From Bacillota bacterium (GTDB taxonomy: Bacteria > Bacillota > Negativicutes > Sporomusales > CTSoil-080), in assembly GCA_017889725.1 (NCBI GenBank), contig JAGGAE010000004.1, positions 1 to 61,696 of the forward strand: DNA of 61,696 bases, read 5' to 3'. The number at the start of each line of letters is the position of its first letter. Within the stretch, counting starts at the first letter, position 1. The notes beneath the pieces are model-generated. The model worked only from the letters and a program-made list of their open reading frames with translations, searched no databases and was not told where the DNA came from. Made by a program: the position numbers and the translations under genes. Positions 29,720-38,738 of the stretch are shown piece by piece.

Positions 29720-30301
29720 TTACAAACCTTGAATCAATTCTGCCAACTTCCATCTTATTTCCACTTTGCCCTTTTTGAACTCACCAGCCCCCGCCGGCAC
29801 GGCCACAGCCCCACTGCCATCCACAAAACAAAGGGGTGGAAAAAGAACGCACCACCAATTTTTCCCTTTTGCTTCTCCCAGCAAGATGCGCACCGCTTCA
29901 TAACGTCCGGCCGGAACTACAACCGCTCCATAGGAACGCAGGGGAAAATCAAACCAGCCTGTTTCAATACGTGCTGAATATTCCGCACCATTCTCTCTAA
30001 TGACCCCTTTTGCAATCGCCAAAAGTTCTTCCTGGTTATCTAAAATGACCGTTCTCGCTTGTTCTGGTTTTTTTACATTACTCAATTTTGGAGTTAAATA
30101 AGCTACCACAGCATCACGGACTTTTAACTTCAGCTGCTGATCACCGGCGCTATCACTATTAGCCAGAATGTGCAAGCGGATTAACCCTTCCGGTCCAGCA
30201 GCCTGAACCAGGGAATGCGGCGTACTGGTAAGAAAATACCAGCCGGCCGCTAAAAAAACACTTACCCCAAGAAAAAAAAACAATCGTATCTTGCTTTCCA
30301 T
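29720..30301 (-). CDS. spoIIR: stage II sporulation protein R
   Basis: SpoIIR is made in the forespore, secreted into the space between the two cell membranes, and triggers SpoIIGA to process pro-sigma-E in the mother cell. The 193-residue protein has an N-terminal signal segment (LFFFLGVSVFLAAGWYFL), then the family hallmark LIRLHILANSDSAGDQQLKLKVRDAV and NWWCVLFPPLCFVD. It sits 20 bases after sigG, so the signal and the sigma factor that follow it in the forespore are made together. Any own promoter would have to lie inside the sigG 3' end. Confidence 0.95.
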   Translation of the reverse strand: MESKIRLFFFLGVSVFLAAGWYFLTSTPHSLVQAAGPEGLIRLHILANSDSAGDQQLKLKVRDAVVAYLTPKLSNVKKPEQARTVILDNQEELLAIAKGVIRENGAEYSARIETGWFDFPLRSYGAVVVPAGRYEAVRILLGEAKGKNWWCVLFPPLCFVDGSGAVAVPAGAGEFKKGKVEIRWKLAELIQGL

Positions 30302-30320
30302 TTCTACTCTCCCCTAAAAA

Positions 30321-31100
30321 TCATACATATTTTCGCATATGTCCCAGAGCAGCCTTTTCCAGGCGCGATACCTGAGCTTGCGATATACCTATTTCTTCGG
30401 CAACCTCCATTTGGGTTTTGCCCTCAAAAAAACGTAATGTCAATATATGTTTTTCCCGATCGCTGAGTTTTCTCAGCGCTTCTTTTATCGTGACCCCTTC
30501 CAGCCAATTTAAATCCTGGTTTCGGTCGTCACTAATTTGATCCATAACATATATGGGATCACCACCATCATGGTAAATGGGTTCGAACAGAGAAATCGGT
30601 TCTTGAATGGCGTCGAGTGCAAACACAATCTCTTCTCTTGGTATTTTAAGTTCATCAGCAATCTCACCAACCGACGGTTCTCTGGAAAACCGATAGACAA
30701 GAGAATCTCTAATCTGCAAGGCCTTATAAGCTACATCCCTCATGGACCTGCTCACACGAATAGGATTGTTGTCGCGTAGATACCGCCTTATTTCTCCAAT
30801 AATCATTGGCACAGCGTACGTCGAAAATTTAACGTTTTGCGATAAATCAAAATTATCAATAGCCTTCATTAAACCGATGCAACCAACTTGGAAAAGATCA
30901 TCCACATACTCGCCGCGATTGTTAAACCTTTGAATTACACTCAATACCAACCGCAAATTACCGTAAATTAACTGTTCACGCGCATCAAAGCCACCTTGTT
31001 GCATTACCTCAAACAGTTCACGCATTTTACTGGCCGGTAAAACCGGGAGTTTTGCTGTGTTAACGCCACAAATCTCGACTTTGTTTACTAGCACCGTCAT
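30321..31100 (-). CDS. sigG: RNA polymerase sporulation sigma factor SigG
   Basis: Sigma-G directs late forespore genes. The 259-residue protein begins with the family signature NKVEICGVNTAKLPVL, then region 2 (YVDDLFQVGCIGLMKAIDNFD; KFSTYAVPMIIGEIRRYLRD), region 3 and region 4 (EKHILTLRFFEGKTQMEVAEEIGISQAQVSRLEKAAL). ATG 31100 directly follows GAGGGGAGGG; a GTG at 31094 has better spacing and may be the true start. It follows sigE but after a terminator, and has a sigma-F-like promoter, so it is not simply part of the sigE transcript. Confidence 0.97.
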   Translation of the reverse strand: MTVLVNKVEICGVNTAKLPVLPASKMRELFEVMQQGGFDAREQLIYGNLRLVLSVIQRFNNRGEYVDDLFQVGCIGLMKAIDNFDLSQNVKFSTYAVPMIIGEIRRYLRDNNPIRVSRSMRDVAYKALQIRDSLVYRFSREPSVGEIADELKIPREEIVFALDAIQEPISLFEPIYHDGGDPIYVMDQISDDRNQDLNWLEGVTIKEALRKLSDREKHILTLRFFEGKTQMEVAEEIGISQAQVSRLEKAALGHMRKYV

Positions 31101-31139
31101 CCCTCCCCTCAATTTCCCACGAGTTTAATTCCTACCAGC

Positions 31140-31168
31140 ATTATTGCCACCTGCCAAGTCTTTTATAC
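31140..31168 (-). promoter_or_regulatory. sigma-F (or sigma-G) type promoter of sigG
   Basis: On the minus strand GTATA (31164-31168) and GGCAATAAT (31140-31148) are 15 bp apart. This fits the forespore consensus GYWTA / GGNRANAHT. It is 40 bases upstream of sigG and after the sigE terminator. Confidence 0.7.
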
Positions 31169-31183
31169 ACCCCGCAATAAAAC

Positions 31184-31209
31184 AAGCCCGGGTACTGCTA
31201 CCCAGGCTT
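31184..31209 (-). terminator. terminator between sigE and sigG
   Basis: On the minus strand AAGCCTGGGTA and TACCCGGGCTT pair around a 4-base loop and are followed by GTTTTATT. It separates sigE from the sigG promoter. Confidence 0.75.
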
Positions 31210-31295
31210 TAGAGAACCGTACCACAATTTGAAGTTTTACTTAACGTAACAATGGGAAAGGCTAGACCACAGACCCTCACCTTTCCCTACTTTAG

Positions 31296-32039
31296 TTATT
31301 CCCCGCCCATCAAGCGAATATGCTTTTTCATTTTTTGAATAATTCGCTTTTCCAGCCGCGAAATATAGGACTGAGATATCCCTAACATATCGGCCACTTC
31401 TTTTTGCGTTCTTTCCAGCCCCTCACCACTTAAGCCAAACCGCAATTCCATAATGCGCTGTTCCCTGCGTGTCAGCTTATTCATGGCTGTATGCAGCAAC
31501 ACCTTATCGACTTCTTCTTCTACAGACTTATAAATTATATCATTTTCTGTGCCAAGGACATCAGATAATAAGAGCTCATTACCGTCCCAATCCACATTAA
31601 GAGGTTCATCAAAGGATACCTCGGCCCGTGTCTTGCTATTACGGCGAAGGTACATGAGAATCTCATTCTCTATGCATCGAGACGCATACGTAGCCAATTT
31701 GATACGTTTAACCGGATCAAATGTGTTCACCGCCTTGATAAGTCCTATAGTACCAATACTGACCAAATCTTCAATGCCCACACCGGTATTTTCAAACTTT
31801 CTAGCAATATAAACAACCAGCCGCAGATTTCTTTCAATAAAAACGCTTTTTACACTACTATCGCCCTTTTGCAATCGGTTGAGCAAAAATACTTCTTCAT
31901 CCCCGGATAACGGCGGGGGCAGAATTTCCGTACTTCCCACATAAAATACTTCATCAGGCTCCAATATGTGCAAATAACGAAGTATGGTGATAACTCGAAG
32001 TTTTATCATTAGCTTGCAAATATTCCAGGTTATGCGCAT
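31296..32039 (-). CDS. sigE: RNA polymerase sporulation sigma factor SigE (pro-sigma-E)
   Basis: Sigma-E drives early mother-cell gene expression. The 247-residue protein has the N-terminal pro-sequence (about residues 1-33) ending before [20 protein letters not shown], the region cut by SpoIIGA. Regions 2 and 4 are near-identical in style to Bacillus Sig[40 protein letters not shown] is broken by few changes, and [17 protein letters not shown] ends region 4. The gene overlaps the end of spoIIGA by ten bases, as in the classical spoIIG operon. Confidence 0.98.
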   Translation of the reverse strand: MRITWNICKLMIKLRVITILRYLHILEPDEVFYVGSTEILPPPLSGDEEVFLLNRLQKGDSSVKSVFIERNLRLVVYIARKFENTGVGIEDLVSIGTIGLIKAVNTFDPVKRIKLATYASRCIENEILMYLRRNSKTRAEVSFDEPLNVDWDGNELLLSDVLGTENDIIYKSVEEEVDKVLLHTAMNKLTRREQRIMELRFGLSGEGLERTQKEVADMLGISQSYISRLEKRIIQKMKKHIRLMGGE

Positions 32040-32959
32040 GTATTTGCCTCCTCTTCCCCATTACTCCGCTGGAGCACCTCAGCATGAAGTAACGCATTAT
32101 ATTTACCGTCTGCGTCAAAATTACCGCTATATATGCCGATTATAGCAACATCATTTCTTACCACCTGCGAAGCTTTTACAGCGACGTCTACCGCATCCGG
32201 CCGAAACCCTAATAACAGACTTGATCTCCCCACGCCCCGAAACGGAATACACTGTATTCTGGCCAGCCAAGCCGAATCGGGGCACTGTACCAGATCCGTT
32301 AGCCACCGCTCTGGCTCTCGCTCAAATAAATAGCGCCTTACCTCTTCATTAAATAATCCTTTTAACGCTTTGTACTCTACCAATATTACCGGTGCCTGCC
32401 CACTGGAACTAAACAACCTGTTTCCTGTGTCAAGTAGCGCCAATACGCTTACCTGCCTCCCTTCATAAAAGACACTAATCCGATACATCCACTGCCGCTG
32501 CGATATATTCATACCCAGCCTTCTCAGTGCCATTAAGAATAACCCTGCCATAATAAGTGCCCCCATAAGTAAATGACTCCAGCCAACCGTAAGCAACGAA
32601 ATATCACGGACAGGCACTTCCCCTCCGGCATTTACAAATAATAGCCAGCCAAACACTGCTCCGCCCGCAAAAAGAGACATAATATAGAACCAGGCTAACG
32701 TGACGGCAAAAGCCCGCCACCGTCGTTTTCCATAGGCAATAAATATAATAATTGCCGACATAAAAATTTTAGTCACCGGACTATATAAATAAGGAAAATC
32801 GACGATTACTTCACTTAGTGCATAGCCCCCCCCCAAGAAAGCTGCTAAAAGAATCCGCCAAACTTTGTAATGACAACCGGCTGCCCAACCCGTAAAGAGT
32901 AAAATAATACTATTCATAACAACATTTACAGCTAAAACAACATCGGCATAAATATACAC
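32030..32959 (-). CDS. spoIIGA: sigma-E processing peptidase SpoIIGA
   Basis: SpoIIGA is the membrane-bound aspartic protease that activates pro-sigma-E at the sporulation septum. The 309-residue protein starts [21 protein letters not shown] and has five membrane helices in the N-terminal half, then a soluble protease domain with the catalytic motif [15 protein letters not shown] 32959 is chosen because GAGGTG lies six bases upstream and the N-terminus matches the family; the frame runs on to 32989. I see no clear Spo0A box in the upstream gap, though a TATAAT is present at about 33043. Confidence 0.95.
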   Translation of the reverse strand: MYIYADVVLAVNVVMNSIILLFTGWAAGCHYKVWRILLAAFLGGGYALSEVIVDFPYLYSPVTKIFMSAIIIFIAYGKRRWRAFAVTLAWFYIMSLFAGGAVFGWLLFVNAGGEVPVRDISLLTVGWSHLLMGALIMAGLFLMALRRLGMNISQRQWMYRISVFYEGRQVSVLALLDTGNRLFSSSGQAPVILVEYKALKGLFNEEVRRYLFEREPERWLTDLVQCPDSAWLARIQCIPFRGVGRSSLLLGFRPDAVDVAVKASQVVRNDVAIIGIYSGNFDADGKYNALLHAEVLQRSNGEEEANTCA

Positions 32960-33160
32960 GCCCAACACCTCTTGTGTAATTATACACACTACCTATATTT
33001 TGGCTCATATAACAAATTATGGTTTTCCCATAACAGATAGTACCATTATAGCAAACCACTTCAAAAAAAATTGTAAGATTATGAACCTTATAACGGCGCA
33101 AAAAAACTAGATCTTTGGCAATCAACCGCTAAGAAAGGTCTATTACACTTCTTTTATCAA

Positions 33161-33194
33161 AAAAGTACCACCCCGTAATTGGGATGGTACTTTT
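33161..33194. terminator. intrinsic terminator after ftsZ
   Basis: AAAAGTACCACCCC (33161-33174) and GGGATGGTACTTTT (33181-33194) pair around a 6-base loop with A/T runs on both ends. It lies 14 bases after the ftsZ stop and isolates spoIIGA-sigE. Confidence 0.88.
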
Positions 33195-33207
33195 ATTACA
33201 CTAATTT

Positions 33208-34257
33208 TTAGGAACGCCTCATCCAGGCCGGAATATCAAGATCGCCCCGTTTAAAAGGTTCGATAACCGGCGCACCGCCTTCCTCTTCTTTCAAACTCAC
33301 AGGTTTTCCGTCAAATCCAGTGGCAATTACCGTCACTCTAACCTCGTCATCAAATTTCTCATCGATAACCGCACCAAAGATAATGTTCGCTTCCGGATCA
33401 GCCGCCTGAGCAATAATATCGGCCGCCTCGTTTACTTCGAATAATCCTAGACTGGTGCCACCGGTTATATTTAACAACACCCCTTTGGCACCTTGTATCG
33501 AGGTTTCCAACAGAGGACTCTTTATAGCCGACTCAGCCGCTGTAACGGCACGATTGTCACCCGTGGCAATACCGATACCCATAAGAGCGGAACCAGTTTC
33601 CATCATAATTGTCTTGACATCGGCAAAGTCCAAATTAATGAGTCCAGGTACCGCGATAAGATCGGATATACCTTGGACCCCTTGCCGTAATACGTCGTCA
33701 GCAATTCGGAAAGCTTCTAAAATCGGTGTTCTTTTGTCAACAACCTGCATCAACCGATCATTTGGAATGGTTATCAGCGTGTCTACTTTTTCCTTCATTT
33801 TCGCAATCCCGCGTTCAGCTTGTCCCTGCCGTCTTCTTCCTTCAAAAGAAAACGGACGGGTAACCACCCCTACCGTCAGCGCTCCCACTTCCTTGGCGCA
33901 CTCGGCAACGACCGGGGCCGCTCCGGTCCCGGTACCGCCGCCCATTCCAGCGGTAATAAAAATCATGTCCGCCCCTTTTAGGGCTTTAATAATTTCCTCC
34001 CGGCTTTCTTGTGCCGCTTTTTCGCCCACCTCGGGATTAGCTCCGGCACCAAGCCCTTTGGTCAGCTTTTCACCAATTTGAATACGATAAGGCGCCTGCG
34101 ATAGAAGCAACGCCTGAGCATCCGTGTTAACGGTAATAAACTCCACTCCTTGAAGACCAGCAGCAATCATCCGGTTAACCGCATTATTACCGCCACCCCC
34201 GACACCAACGACTTTTATAGCTGCAAATTGGTCCAAATCCATATCAAATTCGAGCAT
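33208..34257 (-). CDS. ftsZ: cell division protein FtsZ
   Basis: FtsZ is the tubulin-like GTPase that forms the division ring. The 349-residue protein has [16 protein letters not shown], the GTP signature [17 protein letters not shown], the T7 synergy loop [13 protein letters not shown] and the C-terminal tail [11 protein letters not shown] that binds FtsA and other tethers. The linker is short. It follows ftsA by 33 bases and ends at a terminator. Confidence 0.99.
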   Translation of the reverse strand: MLEFDMDLDQFAAIKVVGVGGGGNNAVNRMIAAGLQGVEFITVNTDAQALLLSQAPYRIQIGEKLTKGLGAGANPEVGEKAAQESREEIIKALKGADMIFITAGMGGGTGTGAAPVVAECAKEVGALTVGVVTRPFSFEGRRRQGQAERGIAKMKEKVDTLITIPNDRLMQVVDKRTPILEAFRIADDVLRQGVQGISDLIAVPGLINLDFADVKTIMMETGSALMGIGIATGDNRAVTAAESAIKSPLLETSIQGAKGVLLNITGGTSLGLFEVNEAADIIAQAADPEANIIFGAVIDEKFDDEVRVTVIATGFDGKPVSLKEEEGGAPVIEPFKRGDLDIPAWMRRS

Positions 34258-34290
34258 GGATACTATTTCCCCCTTATTTACAAGTGCGTA

Positions 34291-35475
34291 CTAAAACAAT
34301 CGCTTAACTTTTTCACAAATAATCGACAATATACCTTGACGATCTTCCTTATTCGTCAGTATCTCTCCTGAAAATTGACGCAAAATACCATAACATGCCG
34401 TATTTTCCGGACAAGCGTATTCGGCGGGCAACACCCCGTTAAGCTCGGCTACTTCTGCTTTAACCCCAAATACTTTCTCCGCGTGTTTTATAAAACTCGG
34501 CAAAAGGGACGAACCTCCTGTTAAAACCACAGTCTCAACTTCATAATTAGCTAGCATTGGTTGAAGATACTGATGAGCAATCTGCATAATTTCTTCCGTC
34601 CGGCTTTCTATTACCTTTTCTAAAAAGCCGTATGTAACCATTTTATCAGTAGTACCATCACTATTGCAATCCAAAACCGTGTCCTGCTTTACAAGCTTAC
34701 TGCTTACTTTCGCGTAATAACGCTTTATTTCCTCCGCATGATTCCGGTTAACTCCCAGTCCTTGCATAATATCATTTGTCACATAGTCTCCACCCATAGG
34801 TATGGAAGCCGCTAGGTACGTCTTCCCTTGGCTGGTTAGTACTACGTCACTGATTCCAGCTCCAATGTCAACCACCAGACAAGGGTGCACACGCTCAGCC
34901 GCTACATAAGCTTGAGAAACCGCATTCGCCACCACTCCGGCAACCTCAATCCCTTGCCTCGACAACGCATGAGTAATTTCATCAACCACTGAACTTAAAA
35001 TACTGACAACGCAAACATCTACCTCAAGTCGTTCCCCTAGTTTTCCTAGTGGCGCATCGTCATATAAAGTTCCATCAACCCAAAACTTTCTCGGCAGGAC
35101 ATGCAATACCTGATGATCGTCCGGTGTCACCAATACTACAGCAGCCCGGCATACGCGGTCTATATCCGCTTCTGTAATCAGGCCATCATGAACAGCAACA
35201 CTACCCAAACCACTTACGGAAAGCATCTCTAAGCCGCCGATTCCAAGGAATACCGCTTCCACGGCAGCCCCGGTTACCAATCCTGCACAGGAAATCGCCC
35301 CTTGAATGGCTTTTGCCAGTGCCTCGGCATCCATTAACTGTCCTTTGGAAAACCCGGCAGACGGTACAACCCCACTACCAATAAGTAAGATATTATCCTT
35401 GGCCTCTATCTGTGCAGCCAATACTTTTACTGATGCTGTTCCGATATCAACTCCTAGGGAACATTTTTTAACCAT
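34291..35475 (-). CDS. ftsA: cell division protein FtsA
   Basis: FtsA is an actin-like ATPase that ties FtsZ to the membrane. The 394-residue protein has the phosphate-1 loop LGVDIGTASVKVLA, the 1C insertion domain (ITEADIDRVCRAA), phosphate-2 CLVVDIGAGISDVVLT, the adenosine motif VVLTGGSSLLPSF, and ends in a basic amphipathic tail SIICEKVKRLF suited to membrane binding. It heads the ftsA-ftsZ unit and has its own promoter at 35496-35523. Confidence 0.93.
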   Translation of the reverse strand: MVKKCSLGVDIGTASVKVLAAQIEAKDNILLIGSGVVPSAGFSKGQLMDAEALAKAIQGAISCAGLVTGAAVEAVFLGIGGLEMLSVSGLGSVAVHDGLITEADIDRVCRAAVVLVTPDDHQVLHVLPRKFWVDGTLYDDAPLGKLGERLEVDVCVVSILSSVVDEITHALSRQGIEVAGVVANAVSQAYVAAERVHPCLVVDIGAGISDVVLTSQGKTYLAASIPMGGDYVTNDIMQGLGVNRNHAEEIKRYYAKVSSKLVKQDTVLDCNSDGTTDKMVTYGFLEKVIESRTEEIMQIAHQYLQPMLANYEVETVVLTGGSSLLPSFIKHAEKVFGVKAEVAELNGVLPAEYACPENTACYGILRQFSGEILTNKEDRQGILSIICEKVKRLF

Positions 35476-35495
35476 GATTGATCCTCTTAAAACTA

Positions 35496-35523
35496 ATTAT
35501 GTTCATTGTAATAAATGTTTCAA
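35496..35523 (-). promoter_or_regulatory. probable promoter of ftsA-ftsZ
   Basis: On the minus strand TTGAAA (35518-35523) and CATAAT (35496-35501) are separated by 16 bp, 20 bases ahead of the ftsA start. The terminator upstream makes a separate promoter necessary. Confidence 0.55.
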
Positions 35524-35656
35524 CATATTTGGCTTTTTCCCTTTTTTATCTTAGAACAAAATCCAAATTCACGCGAAATTTTTAAATATATGCAAATTTA
35601 CTACCATTTCCTTACTTAAATGGAGACAAATTAACCTATAACCCTATACAAAAAAA

Positions 35657-35677
35657 GAAAGGCTGTCAGAGCCTTTC
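35657..35677 (-). terminator. terminator overlapping the stop of the membrane-anchored unknown gene
   Basis: On the minus strand GAAAGGCT and AGCCTTTC pair around a 5-base loop and are followed by TTTTTTT. The stop codon of the upstream gene is inside the hairpin. Confidence 0.85.
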
Positions 35678-36293
35678 AAAACTTCCAAACATGTTTAATT
35701 TCTCCACCGTTAATATTGAAATTTGTGCCAAGTTCCTTATGAATTTCTAAGGATATTGCCTTATTTTTACTATAATCAGCTTGATATTCCATGGGAATAT
35801 ACCATTCGTCATGGTAGCCTATCCCAACCCCAATGCCATGGTGCTTGATATCTTTCGCCCATTTAGCCCTTTCTTCATTTAACTGAGCCGCTAAAATTTG
35901 GTTAACCAAAGGGGTAACATCTACTTGACTAGTTGTCTGATGCTGTATCTCCAGTTGACCGTTTGTACCCAGCTCCACATTTGTCGAATTAGTCGTGGAA
36001 GGAATTTCATATTCTTTATCATTAATAATGGCAATTACTTTACCTGACCGTTCCCGAAACTGCACCACATCCCCGGGAAGGTTCACCGGCACAACTACAG
36101 CTTGCGTTACAGTATCAGTTTTTGTCGTTATCGGCATAGATTCCGTGATCGCGTCTGCGCTTTTTTCTTTGGTTACCGTTACCGTTTTTTGGGGTCCCCA
36201 AAGGTACATGCCACCTGCGCCAGCACATATCCCCAAGGCGAAAACAAGCAAACCTACACCTATGAAAGTCCGCAATTTAATGGTAATTTCCAT
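35676..36293 (-). CDS. membrane-anchored hypothetical protein inside the dcw cluster
   Basis: A protein of 205 residues that I cannot assign. It has one N-terminal membrane helix (FIGVGLLVFALGICAGAGGMYLW), a Thr/Val-rich extracytoplasmic segment (residues 35-75), then a region ending GIGVGIGYHDEWYIPMEYQADYSKNKAISLEIHKEL that looks like strand-rich sequence. ATG 36293 follows GGAGGG by nine bases. It lies between the sbp and ftsA genes but has its own terminator, so a division role is only suggested by position. The C-terminal style resembles some phage-borne proteins. Confidence 0.65.
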   Translation of the reverse strand: MEITIKLRTFIGVGLLVFALGICAGAGGMYLWGPQKTVTVTKEKSADAITESMPITTKTDTVTQAVVVPVNLPGDVVQFRERSGKVIAIINDKEYEIPSTTNSTNVELGTNGQLEIQHQTTSQVDVTPLVNQILAAQLNEERAKWAKDIKHHGIGVGIGYHDEWYIPMEYQADYSKNKAISLEIHKELGTNFNINGGEIKHVWKF

Positions 36294-36385
36294 AGCTATT
36301 TTCCCTCCACCCATTTTTGCCTCTTTCCTTCATATTATTCACAGAAAGAAAAAGGGGTGAGGGAAAATGCCTCATAACTCACTAC

Positions 36386-36637
36386 TTAAGACCATGAAAA
36401 CTCTAGTGTAACCGTCAGCCCATCCCCTTCTGGTTTTATACTATAATATTTGGCTCTTCCAAACACCTTTTGCAAGGATCGTATTTGTTTAGGTGTTTCC
36501 GCCATAATTTCATCCACTCGGACAATCACCATAGCTTTATTTTTAAAATTTTCTACCACACTGACATTATTTGAAACAAGCTTGATTCCGGTAAGTATTC
36601 GTATAAAAGTTACCCTTTTCATAACTTTTCCTCTCAT
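36386..36637 (-). CDS. small hypothetical protein inside the dcw cluster
   Basis: An 83-residue unrecognised protein. It has a mixed alpha/beta look with VENFKNKAMVIVRVDEIM and FGRAKYYSIKPEGDGLTVTLEFSW. Two starts have ribosome sites: ATG 36637 (AAGGAAG) and ATG 36622 (GAGGAAAAG). It precedes the membrane-anchored unknown gene by about 90 bases and is likely co-transcribed with it. Confidence 0.55.
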   Translation of the reverse strand: MRGKVMKRVTFIRILTGIKLVSNNVSVVENFKNKAMVIVRVDEIMAETPKQIRSLQKVFGRAKYYSIKPEGDGLTVTLEFSWS

Positions 36638-36697
36638 TTTTTCGCTTCCTTTATTAATAGTATAATAGATTTTCTTAAAAAAAGAACAAAAAATAGA

Positions 36698-36723
36698 AAG
36701 TAAGGCACTTATGCGCCTTACTT
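36698..36723 (-). terminator. terminator overlapping the sbp stop
   Basis: On the minus strand AAGTAAGGC and GCCTTACTT pair around an 8-base loop, followed by TCTATTTTTTG. It ends the long mraZ-to-sbp transcript. Confidence 0.8.
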
Positions 36724-37047
36724 CTTAAGAAAATAACGTCTGATAATTGCTAGATTTTGAAATACCCGTAATCCAAAAGCCAACAAAGCTACATAATATA
36801 GATCAATTCCCAGCCGATCGCCTACATAAACCAATCCGGCTGCAAGTAAGGCGTTAGTAAAAAAACCACTTATAAATACCGTATTATCAAATTTATCTTC
36901 GGTTCCAGCCCGAAGTCCTCCAAACACGGAATCAATCGAAGCCAAAAGTGCTACTGACATATACTTTGCATATTCCGAAGGTACGCTTCCAGGAAATGAT
37001 ATACCGATAACAATTCCTATCATAAGTCCGATAATGGGTAAGATCAT
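36718..37047 (-). CDS. sbp: small basic protein (Sbp/DUF1290)
   Basis: A 109-residue membrane protein of the DUF1290 (Bacillus sbp) family with three helices. Family hallmarks are MILPIIGLMIGIVIG and LLASIDSVFGGLRAGTEDKFD. It is typically found between ftsQ and ftsA with DUF881 genes, as here; no molecular function is known. Its start overlaps the DUF881 gene by four bases. Confidence 0.92.
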   Translation of the reverse strand: MILPIIGLMIGIVIGISFPGSVPSEYAKYMSVALLASIDSVFGGLRAGTEDKFDNTVFISGFFTNALLAAGLVYVGDRLGIDLYYVALLAFGLRVFQNLAIIRRYFLKK

Positions 37048-37760
37048 TGTTTACCCTCCCCGGCCACCGGTTTCGCGTAATCGAACCGGAATGAACCTTT
37101 ATAAGCTGGTATGTCAACCTTTTCCTGTGCTTTTATGCCCACCTGAATCCCCCAGAATTGCAGCGTCTCAGCGACTCCGCCCCTCAGGCGAAGCGCGTTT
37201 TCCATCGTCTGGGAATCACCAATTGCCCTAATTTCATAGGGAGGAGAGTAATGTGTATTGTTGACAGAGAGTGTTGGCCCGGCACAGCGAATCTCGGAAG
37301 TAGCAATCAGTCGCTGTTCATTAACGGCAATGGCCTCTGCACCGGCAGCCCTGAGTTCATTTATTACTTTCAAAATATCATCGTCATGAATAAGGTATAA
37401 GTTCGGATTTTCTCCCGGTTTCGTCGGGCGCTTGCTATCATCTATGGTTACAACAACTCCTGGTCCGGTAAGAGCCACCGTACCCGCTCCCATTTTAATA
37501 GTCTCTAATTCTTGAGACACCACACCACTACCCGCCGCCTTACGTAATTTTTCGACCTCGTTGGCTAACGCATCCCGCTCTTTTTCGGTTTGACTAAGCC
37601 GCTGTGCCATATCCTCAACCCGTTGATAAGGAAGGGTTGACCGAATATCCTGCGTTGTCCTAAATTGCACCGCTATCATGATACCTAGCACAACACATAC
37701 AAACGCGATAGCCACTTGTCCTTGCTTAATATGTCCCACTGTTCTCCCTCGCTCCATCAT
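37044..37760 (-). CDS. DUF881 family protein (YlxW/YlxX-like)
   Basis: A 238-residue single-pass membrane protein with an N-terminal helix (VAIAFVCVVLGIMIAVQF), a coiled coil (residues 45-70) and a DUF881 domain (GPGVVVTIDDSKRP, YLIHDDDILKVINELRAAGAEAIAVNEQRL). In Firmicutes these proteins are encoded next to ftsQ and sbp; function is unknown. It overlaps both neighbours by four bases, so the three are translated as a block. Confidence 0.92.
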   Translation of the reverse strand: MMERGRTVGHIKQGQVAIAFVCVVLGIMIAVQFRTTQDIRSTLPYQRVEDMAQRLSQTEKERDALANEVEKLRKAAGSGVVSQELETIKMGAGTVALTGPGVVVTIDDSKRPTKPGENPNLYLIHDDDILKVINELRAAGAEAIAVNEQRLIATSEIRCAGPTLSVNNTHYSPPYEIRAIGDSQTMENALRLRGGVAETLQFWGIQVGIKAQEKVDIPAYKGSFRFDYAKPVAGEGKQ

Positions 37761-38512
37761 TGTCTAAACTTAATATACGGCGAAGCATACTGCAAATCAA
37801 TATAATCCACCGCCGCTTTTCGATCCCCAATATCCTGCAAGATATCCTTCGTCAGTTTCGCCTTTTCCGCTAGTCGTTCCTTGCTTCCTAACCGAATGGT
37901 AGCGGTTTGAACCGTATAGGCAATTAATTCTCCGGAAGCACTTATGTTGACTTCAGAAAGATCGTTAAGCGTGTCTTCATCCAACGCCGACAAATATTCC
38001 AATACAGCTAATACTGATTCCTCCTTAACGGTATCCCCGACATAAATATTACCTAGATTGACTCCTGTTACGACTGGGATATTCAACTGTTTTATATTTT
38101 TTTGCGCAGCCAACACCGTACCTGGTTTGTCCAATTCAACAAAACCATAGTTGCTGGCCACCAAGGCTAACGGTGTTCGCTCTTTTAACTGAATTACGAT
38201 GGTAGCTGGAAATCGGCGGAATACTTCCACTTCCCCCACACGAAGATCCCGAAGCAAGCGGTTTTTTATATCCGTGCTGTTAAGGCGGAATATATTAACT
38301 TTTTCCGGAACTCCGGCGGCTCTAAGCACGTCTTCCACCGGCATAAATTTGTTTCCTTCGATGATTACTGTTCCAACTTCAAAATAACTGGAATTAATGA
38401 ATAAATATGCAGCAAGCAAGACAATCAGCACAATCAACAAATAAATTAACCGGGGTGCTGACACTGAACGCCCGGGGCGCGCTCCTAACAAAGGCCTCTC
38501 CTGTGTTCGCAT
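37757..38512 (-). CDS. ftsQ: cell division protein FtsQ/DivIB
   Basis: FtsQ/DivIB joins FtsL and other septal proteins. The 251-residue protein has a basic cytoplasmic tail, one membrane helix (LIYLLIVLIVLLAAYLFI), the POTRA domain (YFEVGTVIIEGNKFMPVEDVLRAAGV) and a beta domain (VEVFRRFPATIVIQLKERTPLALV). ATG 38512 with GGGAGTGAG upstream is preferred over the longer frame to 38572. A structured element with a T run lies upstream, between ddl and this gene. Confidence 0.92.
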   Translation of the reverse strand: MRTQERPLLGARPGRSVSAPRLIYLLIVLIVLLAAYLFINSSYFEVGTVIIEGNKFMPVEDVLRAAGVPEKVNIFRLNSTDIKNRLLRDLRVGEVEVFRRFPATIVIQLKERTPLALVASNYGFVELDKPGTVLAAQKNIKQLNIPVVTGVNLGNIYVGDTVKEESVLAVLEYLSALDEDTLNDLSEVNISASGELIAYTVQTATIRLGSKERLAEKAKLTKDILQDIGDRKAAVDYIDLQYASPYIKFRQ

Positions 38513-38601
38513 ATCTCTCACTCCCACCCGCTTGTCCTTCACCAAGTAATTATACACCAACACAGCACTCAAATAAACATAAAATTATTCCCTACACATA
38601 A

Positions 38602-38690
38602 AAAAACAGGCTGTTAAAGCGCTTAAATACCCCAAGGACGCGCACTATAGATTGCCGGTGTGCACAAGGGATTATACGCTTTAACAGCCT
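38602..38690 (-). terminator. large structured terminator or attenuator between ddl and ftsQ
   Basis: On the minus strand AGGCTGTTAAAGCG and CGCTTTAACAGCCT form a 14-bp perfect stem (38677-38690 with 38608-38621), followed by GTTTTTTT. The 55-base interior can fold further: ATCCC with GGGGT and GTGCAC with GTGCGC. It is much larger than ordinary terminators here and lies between two cell wall/division genes. Confidence 0.7.
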
Positions 38691-38738
38691 TAGCCATTCT
38701 TATACTTAACTAATTACCTCATTTTCCAGTACCGCGAA

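Noticed and set aside
32960-33207. Spo0A box upstream of spoIIGA
   Set aside because: No TGTCGAA-type site was found; the nearest sequence has two mismatches.
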